The notes below the pieces were generated by a model, which was given only the letters and a program-made list of their open reading frames with translations, was not told the DNA's origin and searched no databases. The translations under genes and the position numbers were made by a program. A DNA stretch of 64,000 nucleotides. Origin: Panaeolus papilionaceus (taxonomy: Eukaryota; Basidiomycota; Agaricomycetes; Agaricales). This document shows positions 48,688-59,038 of the stretch, one piece after another. The stretch lies in contig JADNRZ010000005.1 in assembly GCA_015501605.1 (NCBI GenBank), positions 372,001 to 436,000 of the forward strand. The letters are read 5' to 3'. The first letter of the stretch is position 1. Each line of letters opens with the position of its first letter.

Positions 48688-48910
48688 ACTTCGGATACGC
48701 CCCCAACCCTCCCATTGCGAACACAATACGAAGAATAATAAATTATCCATATATTTATTGTTGCTTTTCACCTGTATGTACCGAATGTCCAGTTATTTGA
48801 TTTAAACTCAACAGGCTCACCACTTAGAATATTATGCCGGTTTCAACTTTCTACGAGGCAACTGCATTTATACGTAAAGGTGAAAAATTCGTCAAGCAGG
48901 ACATCACCAA

Positions 48911-48919
<9 letters not shown>

Positions 48920-48944
<25 letters not shown>
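48920..48944. repeat. poly-T tract
   Basis: Uninterrupted run of 25 T, just after a shorter T-rich stretch. It could be a retroposition footprint read on the minus strand or simply a microsatellite. Confidence 0.85.
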
Positions 48945-49029
48945 GTCAATTCTTGGCCTTGCTGTCACCACCATGACATAAGGTACATGTGAGACCACAC
49001 TGCTTCGATGAAGTTTTCAGGTTTACATG

Positions 49030-49441
49030 ATCATTTTGCTAAAGGATCTTCATGCCTGCTGTCAGAACCTGGATTCTGCGTTTCTTACTCATTGAAAGGG
49101 AATATTTTTTTTTGCATTTGCCCTATCCGCGAAAAAACAACGCATCAAGCCGGCCGAAAATTTCGTTCTCAGCGGCGGTGTTCGAAAAAGCAATTTGCCA
49201 TCAGCGCTTGTTTGGTACCTCGGAATCCCACGTTCTAGCCTTGGTAGGTGTACTCGAACTGTCAAAGTCATTCTTCGAGCATAGAGCGGAATATACCCTA
49301 AAATATGGAGAAGAATTTTTTTTTAAAAAACTTGCAGGATAAATTCTTCGTTGTATAAAAAGCAGCACAGAAAACACTCATTCCCTCAGACTCTAGTCAT
49401 CAGATACTTCTTCTCTTGTTAAACGCACTTATTCTTTACCT
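49030..49441. repeat. promoter-side block of the inverted gene duplication (copy B)
   Basis: Homologous in inverted orientation to 32810-33230. The start-codon-proximal part (TATA box, leader, CATTCCCTCAGACT) is best conserved. The block ends near CATGATCATTTTGCTAAA. Confidence 0.75.
49354..49360 (+). promoter_or_regulatory. TATA box of copy B
   Basis: TATAAAA 82 bp upstream of the start codon at 49442, followed by AGCAGCACAGAAAAC, the same arrangement as in copy A. Confidence 0.7.
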
Positions 49442-51094
49442 ATGGACCAAGTCGAATCTGTCCAGTTCACCAGTACCGGCAACGGACTGAACGTTAAAAA
49501 TCAACCCTTTACTAGGTAGGCACCCTTAGTTGGCAGTGGATAGCGGCATCGAGACTCACAATTAATACCTTCACCAGCAACCCCTTTGCAAACAATGCAA
49601 AGGGCGCAAATGGCAGCGCTGAGTACTTTATTCACCAGCAAGGACACTGCAATAGTGCACTGATTTTTATTTGCTGTTGTCTCAACAGTTCCTCCGCTGC
49701 TTTAGCTGTGTCGGCAACAGCTGCAGGACCCATTCCTTTGCGCTCAAGCACCCCTGTGGAGAGGTAGGAGTCCATCCAACGGTGATGAGGTGCTCAAGCT
49801 AATCAAGTTACTTAGAGAGTCGAAATACGAAGCTCACTCCAGCGACATGCCCCTCATGAAGGTCTCAGAGTTGAGCAAGGTCAACGGCTCTTTGGCCACA
49901 GCGTATGCCCCATTCCCTTCCCCTTTGTCTTGACTTATTAATGACGCAATCTCCAGTCAAAGCGAGGCCTTTGCCAGCTTTCTTTCTCAGGCCGCGTGGA
50001 TGCGCCTCAGCATTGTTGCCCAGCCCGATGTTACTGCAATCGCTAAAGACCCCCGCTTGAAGGAATTTGTTGGCCGGGTCAGTAGCCTCACCATCCAAAC
50101 AGTCTCTCAACAAATCCGCTCCGAGCTTAACGTTGCTGTCAATCGCATCGTTGACGAGCTCACCATGAATCTCGAGGTGCGCGTGACTGCCGTGCAGTCC
50201 GTTATTTTGGACGAGGTCTTAGCTGCCAGCGTCAACACTCAGGCTACGGCAACTAGCGATGGTAGCCTCAGAGCCAGTGGATTCGACTCGCTGATGACCT
50301 CGTTGAACAAGATCACTTCTACCGACATCACCAATACCATTAACAAGACTAGTGGCGCCGCAAATGGTAATGGTGTAGCTATACACGCTGGAAACGGTGT
50401 TGCTGTCGATAATGGTGAGGCTACAGTTGAAAACGGTACTGTAGGAGGCAAAATAGCTGTTGCAGTCACTGGCCAAACTGTCACCTCAGGAGATGGTGCC
50501 ACTGTATCAAGCAACAATCCGACTGCCCATGGCCAAACCGCCGCCTCCAAAACCGCAAATGAACATACAGTCACTGGGGGTGCGACGCAGACTATCCAGC
50601 ATTCCACGCCATCCGCGAACGGCGCTACGGCAGCATCCCAATGGTCCACGAGCCAAGCATCAAACGGCGCTGTCAGCGGTGATGCCCCAATCCCCTTCGA
50701 CGCGGGTCGTATTCGAGGCCAGCAATTTTCTATAGACAACCGTAGTGGGGGAGGCTGGGGAGGTTCTACCACTGGCACTGCCGTCACCGTCTCTGGTAAT
50801 GGATCCCAGGTCACGCCCGTCCAACAAGGTAGCTTGAACGCAGGCAGAGTCAGCTTCCACGCTTCCGGGGCTTTTGTCGAGCAACCTCAAAGTGGACTCG
50901 GAGGCCAGTGGAATGCCAGTAACAACTCTGCCACCGGAGTCACGAGTGGAAATCAAAGCCCACTTACTTCGTCGTCGTTCAATCAGAGCAGCGGTAGGCA
51001 ACTAGGTGGTCACATTGTCGTCGACGAAAGTACCTTTGGGGGCGCGAAGTTTTCGGTCGACCAATATACTGGCGGAGGGTGGGCCCATAACTGA
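49442..51094 (+). CDS. Gly/Asn/Thr-rich protein of unknown function, copy B
   Basis: Paralogue of the gene at 31135-32809. Exons are 49442-49515, 49578-49622, 49689-49763, 49816-49902 and 49957-51094: 1419 nt, 472 residues. The N-terminus (ESVQFTSTGNGLNVKN) and the helical block (SQAAWMRLSIVAQPDVTAIA, LTIQTVSQQIRSELNV, AVQSVILDEVLAASV) are strongly conserved. The GNGVA-type section is shorter. The C-terminal units end GGGWGGST and GGGWAHN, and one extra His/Val/Asp segment precedes the last. Conserved exon lengths and phases plus a conserved TATA box argue that both copies are functional. No known family recognised; the orientation is opposite to copy A, 17 kb away. Confidence 0.82.
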
Positions 51095-51619
51095 AACGGC
51101 AGACCTTCAGTAAAGTTTCCGTAAGTGTACGTTCGTTTCAAAACAAACCTCCCCATTCATATAGAATTCGTATAGCCCTCGAGGGGGTTTGTTGATGTAC
51201 TTCTTTGGAGTTCTTATTCATATGATACGTATATGTCGTCAATTTGTTGAACAATTGATGTAGAAGTTGTTATTATTTTAGGCGGAATCTATTTCTTTTC
51301 GTGAATTACACTGGTATCATGAGATCGAGCTTTGGATTCTAATCTAAGCAAGGTATCTTTATTATTACTTTCCAGCTGTATGTAGCGAGAGGCTGCCTGG
51401 TTTAATTTGATTTAAACCAACAGTCTCGCCACTCAAGTATTGTCTCGATTCCTCGAAGCAACTACGTTTAATTTCGTGTTTGGCTTCTCTTCAATAGAAA
51501 ATTGTCTCATTCAACTTGATTTATTGAAAGCGGGAACCCCTAGGACATTTTCTTTCCAGCATTGGCTCCTCAAAAATAGGATAGGACCCTTCGAGGGCTA
51601 AAGGAATAAATAAAAAATA
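51095..51619. other. 3' flank of copy B, no gene seen
   Basis: AT-rich flank. The first ~25 bases (CAGTAAAGTTT) still match the flank of copy A; after that nothing is recognisable. Confidence 0.5.
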
Positions 51620-51911
51620 ATGTCGCAAATTTCCGATCAGCCGTCGTAACGCGTTACAACGCGATACAACAGCCCCTCACGCCCTTTAACGGACCGATGC
51701 CGTTGGAACGCATTACAACAAACCCTTGGGGTGTTACAACAGGGCCTTCAACGCCGGTTCACACCCCGGATTACGGGGGATAATGAACCGTGGAAACGGG
51801 ACCCCAACGCCGTTTCAACGCTCATTGGGAACCGCGAACGGGCTTCAACGCCATAAACGGGCACTAACGGCACAGGCGGCCGTTAGAACGGGTGTGCGAA
51901 ATTTGCGACAT
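51620..51911. mobile_element. short inverted-repeat element (MITE-like)
   Basis: About 292 bp with 14-bp perfect terminal inverted repeats ATGTCGCAAATTTC...GAAATTTGCGACAT. The interior is far more GC-rich than its surroundings and is built of repeated short words (GTTACAACG, TTCAACGCC, GGAACG, AACGGG). No clear target duplication is visible, so the mobile nature is inferred. It lies in a gene-poor stretch next to a second inverted-repeat element. Confidence 0.6.
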
Positions 51912-52048
51912 GATAATCTTTCTGTGGAAACCACCGTTACTCTGCGCGCATTGTGATTTATCTCATTACAAAAGGAAAACATAGGGTTTGATTCATTATA
52001 TGTCAAACACACTTGCAAGAATAGAGGTTTCCTTGAATATCAATACTA

Positions 52049-53217
52049 TTGGGGTTGGACAATTCCTGCAGTGCGTGATGTCAATGTCACAATGATTCAG
52101 ACTGTGTGACATACCAAATACTTGAGACAAGTCTGCTCTGTCGTCTACAACCATCTACACCGTATAAAATAGTTATCAGACGTTTAATATATGTATTTCA
52201 AACATATTAAGTATGTTATTGTGAAATTTAATATTCCACACAGCTCATATACTCAAAAACAAGCCTTTTCCCTGCCAAATTCAATGTGAAAATCAAGCAG
52301 CATGATAGAGCCCCAGGATTTGAATATGAATGAAAATATTTATACTAAGATGTTCATAATTTCCATGTCCGGTTAACGCTACGTTTTTTTTAAAAACGAA
52401 ACACTTCATTTAGCCCCATTTTCGTCTCAAAATTAAGTGTTTGAGGGCCATAACGGAGAAATTTAAATTTGAAAAAAGCGTAGCGTGATAGACCTAACAT
52501 TTTTATGTGCATTAGAATTTTATTTCATGTAAATCAGTGAAGAACCTGAGGAGTTATGATCTTGTAGTTTTTTGGTGTCAAATGGAGCGCATCAACAGCG
52601 CGCAACAGCACGCGCCTTATCAGTCAGGGGCGCGAAACACGCATCAGGGACACCGCCGCAGACATCTATTGCGTCGCGTTGCATACCTTCCCTCTCCACA
52701 CTAGCGCAACACATGTATGCACATGTGATAGTCATGTATGTATTTAAATACACATTTTTCGAGTCTTTTCGTTGCGTTTTGAGGTCTTCCGCCTAGTGTA
52801 AGTTCTGTACACAGCAGATGAGTATCTCACTGATTTAACTTGAGATTAATGTTTTCTATAGATGACTATTAATACTACTGTTATACTTTACTATTGGACT
52901 GGCTCTACAAGGCCTAGACTCAGTAAGCGACAGAAACAGAATCACACAGCTGGTAAAATGGGTGGCAAAAACATGAGTGAGTCCCAACATCTTTGTTTGT
53001 TCATTGAATCACACATTTTGAATATTCGTAGATCATTCACAATTAATCCTGGTGCTATTTAGGTTCTACATGGTAACTAGAGTGATATCCTGTAAAAAAT
53101 TTGGGTAGAAAGATGTTATCGCTCGCAGAAGAGACTTGTCTCAACATTGGTGACAGATTCAGGGTTGTGACAGCTTGTAACGCTGCCGCAACAGTGACGG
53201 GAATTGTCCAACCCCAA
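52049..53217. mobile_element. non-autonomous inverted-repeat DNA element with 5-bp TSD
   Basis: 1169 bp with 18-bp perfect terminal inverted repeats TTGGGGTTGGACAATTCC...GGAATTGTCCAACCCCAA, flanked by a direct TACTA (52044-52048 and 53218-53222). The AT-rich interior has no transposase-like frame. Terminal repeats plus a matching flanking duplication support a transposed element; the superfamily cannot be named from these ends. Confidence 0.75.
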
Positions 53218-53222
53218 TACTA

Positions 53223-54182
53223 TGTATCGGCTCTGTAAGTTGTGGTTCTCGTCAACAATACCCTCTTGCTCTTCTCGATCGTCTTCACAGTATTCCAGTG
53301 CTCCATGGTGGCAGGCTCGAATGATCTGAAGACGGGCGTCAAGCCGTTCCTGTTGGGAAGTTCGCTTCCCACACTTTCGAAGGCGCTTCTAAAGAACGGA
53401 GTCCGAACAAATCTACTTTATATATATCCCATCTTCCAACAAATCACAACTAATTATAAAGCCCCCTAGGGTCCCGTTCTTATGTCGCCGACTTTGGACC
53501 TTTTGTGCGCTTTTCCCCATTGCATGCCCTTGTTTGCCATCGACGTCTGAATACCCTGCCTGATCATCATCATCGCATTTTGTGATCTTGTTTGGCGAAT
53601 ACTCGATGCTTTCCCCTACCTGGCACGCTCTAATTGAGAAACTCAGTTTGAACCGCAACAGGAGCATTGCCCACCGAACGCCGGCATTCGAAAGGGCCTC
53701 AGAAAATGCCAGGACTGCTATGCAAGTGACGGCCTTCCGATGGACGTCATGGCTCGCAGAATCTATTGAGACACCATGCTCGAAAGGTTGGACCCTCCCT
53801 CACCATCACCTTCTCATCTGAGCGACCTTGTTCAAACGTTCAGGCACTGGCCAGGCCGATGGAGTGGTTATCACGCTAACCAGAGGGGTGACACACCACC
53901 GTCAATAAGGCAGATCGAGCGGTTGACGGTCGATAGAGGGTGTCAGTATAGGAGATCAGATGCGGACTATATGTAACTTATGACTGGTGTTTGGCCATGG
54001 GTGAATTAATGTAATTTCAACATCTCTGCATTTTCGGTACTACGGAAATATAAATGGTTCATCATGTTCTAGGTCGGAAGGCTCGAACAAAAAAAAGTAG
54101 ACTTCAAAAAATCAAATAACCTCTCTAAAAAGGTGCCTAGAGGAGACTGGAGCTTTATATGTCGACATAGAGTACCCTGCCA
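53223..54182. other. intergenic, no gene seen
   Basis: About 1 kb with only short open frames on both strands and no recognised domain. Confidence 0.5.
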
Positions 54183-56573
54183 TCAGACCAGCGTCCTTTG
54201 TATTTCTGTTAAAAATGAAGTCAGCACGATGCTGGGCAATGAAAGTTCGTAGTGACAACATACAGCCAACTGGGGTTTTAATACACTTTCTGGTGTATAC
54301 AAACCAGAAGATAGTCCATTGATCACACAGTCGGTATACGTCTTGGTCACATCCATCGATAGCTCCCGTGAATCCTTTGAACCTCCTGCAGATTCTTCAA
54401 GGGGCCAGAAACGCAACATGTCCTCTGCAGCTTTCGCTACTCTGGAAAGTAGAGGAAGTTGATCCTTCAATGGTTTGTCCGCCAACCAGAGAGCTTCCAA
54501 GGCTGAATATAAGTGTCGGAATGTCTTTTCATCGTCTGATGGGAGAATGTTCGCAGCTTCAATAAATTGTTTATGTGCGTCCATAAAATGCTTTTGAGCG
54601 TCCTTAGGAGCTGTTGCTGCTGCTGCCTTCCGAATGCTGAGGACACCAAGGGCGCTAAGGAGGGGTGAAGATATCATGAGATTTAAAGGTTTCTTTAAAC
54701 TCTGCGGACAAGCTTACACATGCGCTTCTGCCCTTGGGTAGTGCTGGAATGATAACACGAATCCAGGATCGAAGATACCGCGAAGCTTGCCCATATAACC
54801 GAGAATTTCAAAAACGGAATTTGCTTCTTTGGCAACATCGTTCTCCGTAAAAGGACAGGGGCCCTTCTCAAGGCCCTAAATATTGCGAAAATGAATATAA
54901 CGCGTTATACTTGCAATGAGTGCCTTTTTAAATGTCGTACCATAATCATTGCTTCCAGGTTTAAACGTTTGACACCTAGAACGTAGGAGAATTGAAACGA
55001 GGTGCCTTTGACTGGGGCAGGAACGTCGACCCAGTTTGTCATGACCCAGTGAAGCAGCATGACGGCATATGTATAATACAGGGCTGCCCGGCCAGGTCGT
55101 CCCCACCAATGGTGCTCCAGGAAGCCCTCTGTAATCCAGTTCCTGCAAGAGTAAATCAGCCCAAACGGCATGCCACCAGGTTCCAATAACCAATGATAAT
55201 CACCGCAAAGTACTCGTCAACGCTCCCGCAATATGTCCCAACCCTGTTTTTCTAGGCGCTGGGGTGCTTCTCTCTGGATAGCTTCTAGACTGGTTGTGAG
55301 GCTGCCAGATCCAGTCCATCCCTTGAAGAAAACAGTTTCGATTGCGACTACAAGATAGGGGTCAATGAATAAATCACGGAGATTGGACGTAGGGCGGACT
55401 TTGGGCTTTGAATTTTTGGAGCCAGTTGGATCCCATATCTCCTGAAAATATGCGACTGTCGCGCATAATCCCATTGAGAAAGAGCATGATCGCCTATATT
55501 TTAACGTCGGTAAACACGCATATAGCATCGATAGGGCAAAACCAGAGCCTCTTACACCAATTTCGGTACCATACGACCCGGTAGCTTGATCGGATTTCAT
55601 TGCATTGAAAAGGCTCATGCTCTGTGCAAAATCCTAACAAAACGAAGTTTTGAGCAAAATAATACATCGATGAAGCGATATCCACTTACGCGATGTGCAC
55701 CCAATATGACCCATGCCTAAAAATGTCACTTGTAGCAGTGTCGAGCGGCAACCTATTGTTTTAATGAAAGCTTACACTCGAACTTTTATTTCCCTCGGCT
55801 TTGAGTTGTGCTTCCTGTTGAAGCGCTCTTCTCCAGGGCTCTGTGCCCACGGTACCATCATTCGTTGGGGCTATATGATTGACTCGGTGCCTTCGAACAC
55901 CTGAGGCGTGTAAGCCTGCCTGAGCCTTTCCTAACTCCACGCCATATTGTTCTCTCTGCTTTTTCTCAGCTTGCGAAAGTTGATCAATGTCCCCTCGTGG
56001 TAAGAGTTCTATGGCTTTTACCTAGGCATCACAGGCATCCTTCCACATCCCTAGACCCTGTCAACCCATAATCAACATGGGAGTGATGTCATAAAAATTA
56101 GGGATGAAAGACCCACTGCTCTTGCTGCTCCAAGTTTTCGTATGCCTTGGCATATTTTGGATCAAGTTTTATAGCCTAAGTGGGGAGCCCAGAGCGTTTA
56201 TGTCAAGATACGATTAAAAGCGAACGGTCATAGTAGGATTAGCTGTTTTGGTCTAGTTCGAAGTCAAGGCCAAAGGAGCAACATACCCGGGTAGCGTCAG
56301 CGCAAGCTTCTATGACTCTGTCATGGCGATTCTCGAGAGTCGATGTCGTGCAAAAAAAAAGGCATGCAGGGAAACCTACTGGTTCATCGCGAGGCTTGCA
56401 GCAGCACGGTTTGAGTAGTATACAGCATTGGAACCGTCAACATCGATTGCCTCCGTGTACTTTTGATAGGCATTCTTGAAGTCTTTTTTGCTATAGAATT
56501 CATTAGCAATGGCTTTTATCGCTTCTGCTTTCTCTCTGGCGAGATTGGCCCCATTCCCGGTTGCGGTCGACAT
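54183..56573 (-). pseudogene. TPR-repeat protein gene, disrupted
   Basis: Minus-strand gene of a basidiomycete TPR family. Recognisable: AIANEFYSKKDFKNAYQKYTEA with SNAVYYSNRAAASLAMNQ (first TPR), HDRVIEACADATR, AIKLDPKYAKAYENL, VKAIELLPRGDIDQLSQAEK. Further on are AWVILGAHR, DFAQSMSLFNAMKSD, and near the 3' end FIEAANILPSDDEKTFRHLYSALEA. Defects: an in-frame TAG at 56023-56025 where the family has an aromatic residue (DA-stop-VKAIE). The first donor also cannot join HDRVIEACADATR in frame with any canonical acceptor I can find. Later exons keep family features, so decay is recent. TPRs mediate protein-protein contacts; the specific role of this family is unknown. Confidence 0.72.
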
Positions 56574-57018
56574 CGATAGAAGTTATCGCTCCTGAATATG
56601 ATCAGAGGCAGAATGTATTAAGTATGCAACCCTGGTGGAACAAACAGGCAGAAAACCAACCTAAGGGCTGTTCGATGGTATGCTCGATGGGACAAAGATT
56701 GTGGTGGTGTCTGGTGGTGTGAAGTCAAGAAGTTGTGACGGGACCCAAGCCAAGTGCTACTAGGATACCCTATGACACCCCTGAATATTCAGTCAATAAA
56801 TATTTTATTTTCGTCGATGCATAAATACATCCAAATTCGGGCCGACTTGGTTGGGATTTTAGAGTCAAATCGATGGCGGTTATATGTAAATTCACGTGGA
56901 CTTCGACTACTTAGATCACGAAAAATATAGGATGTTTCGAAAATGTATGTAGTACTAACAATAATGTTGCGTTCGTTCTCTGAATTAAGTCTTGATGAAA
57001 AGTGCAAATCGCTAGAAG
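56574..57018. other. intergenic, no gene seen
   Basis: About 450 bp between the start of the TPR remnant and the stop codon of the next F-box gene. No motif recognised. Confidence 0.5.
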
Positions 57019-58876
57019 CTACCTATCAGAGTGCTCTTCTTCCGAATCTCTGTCATGGTACAGTATGTTTCGCCTCAAGTGCCAATCATTCTTCTCCTCT
57101 TCGTGTCGATCCCAAAACACATCAGATACATAGCTCTCAATCTGTTGAATATGATGACTGAACAAGTTGATACACCGGTGAAAGCGGAGGCGGCGAATAG
57201 GCGCTTGACGATCAAACCGAAACTTCAAAAATGATAAAAACGCATTAAAGTCAATTGGGGTGTCACGATTCCTATGAGGATTGTCATAGACAGACGCTCC
57301 AAAGTTTCCGCGATCAAAGGCGATGTTGGTAACGTTTGCGAAATGGCCGAACGGTAATGTTGACGCGTCAGTTTCAGCAAGTGAGGCGCCCTCGCCGTGT
57401 CGATGCATAGCAGGGTCGTCATTTATGCACTGGAAGAAGTTGTATGTTTCTGGCTTGTCGATATAAACGGACCTCAAGTTCGGCAATTTCTTCAATCTGG
57501 GCCAGAGAGATTTATGAGAATACCCAGAAATAACAGCAGAGTCGAGCTGATCCATTGTAAGTGGGTCAGAGATGAAGTGTTTGACTACACTGAAGTTTCC
57601 GTCAACGTTTATGCGCAGTGGGCATCCAGGCCATGGGCCATCTGTTGATAGGCTTCCGAATTCATGGTTTTGGAACCCAAGTTCAAGCTCCATCCGATCG
57701 GCATAGCCAAACTTCAAGCGAAGTGCTCGAATCGAACGGCGAGGGCTGTGAACTGTAGATGAAGTATGTCGAGCAAAATTATGAGCGAGGGGATTGGAAA
57801 GCCAAGCGGCGTCAAGAGCGGAAGCGAAAGCTTTGGCGTCGGAGTATGCTTCTTGACGTCTGAAGACATCGTTGAGGATATCATCAATTGCTTGTATATC
57901 AACGGTAGCTGATAAGGGAATAGCGAGGTGTTTGACGAGGCTTGCACACCTGAGAAAGCATGAGCGTAAGCGTAGGCTTTTCAAATCTTTCAGGACAATC
58001 GAGCGCGGCATGTGAAAGTCGATGATCTCCTCCGGAAGGTGGACCGCGACGTCAAGCAATTGGAGGTTAGGACATCGGGACAGTGCGCCAAAGAGGGTTC
58101 TGGGGTTCAAAGTCACAGATGTGTCATCGTTTTGAAGTGTTAAGGTGCTCAAATTATGATAAACTGGGGAGGTCAAGGGGATTAAGAGGCCGCGAAGATC
58201 CAGGTGATGTAGGGCGGGGGTCCCTCCGAGAAACAGATTCGGTGGGAGCGAATTAGAGTGCCCACTTCCAACAGGTGAACGTAGATGAAGAACTAGGTTC
58301 TCTAGTTTCGGGGCAGAGACGTTACAAAGGCTGCCAAAATATATTTGTAGCTCTTCGGCATCTACGAACCCACAGAGGCTCAACATTCGCAGGCGATGTG
58401 GTTGGCCCAAGACATTTAGTAACCCTTCCACTGGTCGTGTGCCAATTAGATTTGAGAAAATTGAGAGGGGAGCGTCCTTTGACCGTTGAAGCTGCAGCTG
58501 CATCCATGATGGTGGGGAAAGGTCGAAGTAGAGTTTAGACCACAGTTGAGGACAACCATGAGCTGTTTCTCTCCAATGTCGACAGACATGTGTTATGAGT
58601 TTGACCCATGGTGGAATGTCCTTGATATTATAAGACAGGTAGGGCACAGATTCCCGAATAAAGACGAAGACTCGGCATAACAGCTCCGGTGGAAGACGTG
58701 AGATTGGTAGAAATGAGTTCCTTCTGCACTGGAGGTCGCAGATTTGTCGTTGTAAGCCAGAAATCTGGCCTTCAATCAAAGTAATGTTTTGTGCATCTGA
58801 TGCTGTAGGATTTAAATTCAATAGTTAATTTATTCTGTGGTCTTTTTACATTGAATAGACACTACTTACGCTGCAT
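57019..58876 (-). CDS. F-box protein with degenerate leucine-rich region
   Basis: Two exons, complement(join(57019..58802,58870..58876)), 1791 nt, 596 residues. The first exon is only 7 nt (ATG CAG C) and joins in frame to give MQPSDAQN; the longer reading without it would begin at TTG inside the intron. Seen: helical IEGQISGLQRQICDLQCRRNSFLP, F-box core LPPELLCRVFVFIRESV, CRHWRETAHGCPQLWSKLYF, SAPKLENLVLHL, LGGTPALHHLDLRGL, a long leucine-rich region, and a C-terminal RFHRCINLFSHHIQQ motif also present in the F-box gene at 10759 (LSSCINLQEHDLE). The tail is acidic. Presumed SCF substrate receptor; target unknown. Divergent from MSH6 with start codons 162 bp apart. Confidence 0.87.
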
Positions 58877-59038
58877 AATGATGATCTACTGTCTGAAAGA
58901 CAGATAAGTCGCGCCTATATGTGTAGAGTGTACAAACAAGTATCAACGCGTTAATAGACCCTTACCGGAAGCAATTGTCCTGTCTATCAACCACCACAAC
59001 ATTTCTTATTTTCTTATAACCCCCTCTTGAACGGCTTC
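58877..59038. promoter_or_regulatory. shared divergent promoter region (F-box gene / MSH6)
   Basis: 162 bp separate the two start codons, so both promoters must lie here or extend into the neighbouring gene. It contains CGCGCC/ACGCG-like words (ACGCGTTAAT at about 58947), reminiscent of MluI cell-cycle boxes that regulate DNA-repair genes in yeasts; that link is inference only. Confidence 0.45.

Noticed and set aside
48900..48944. Poly-T tract as the tail of a retroposed gene copy (minus strand) giving rise to the neighbouring paralogue
   Set aside because: The paralogue at 49442 retains all introns and promoter sequence of copy A, so it arose by DNA duplication, not retroposition.
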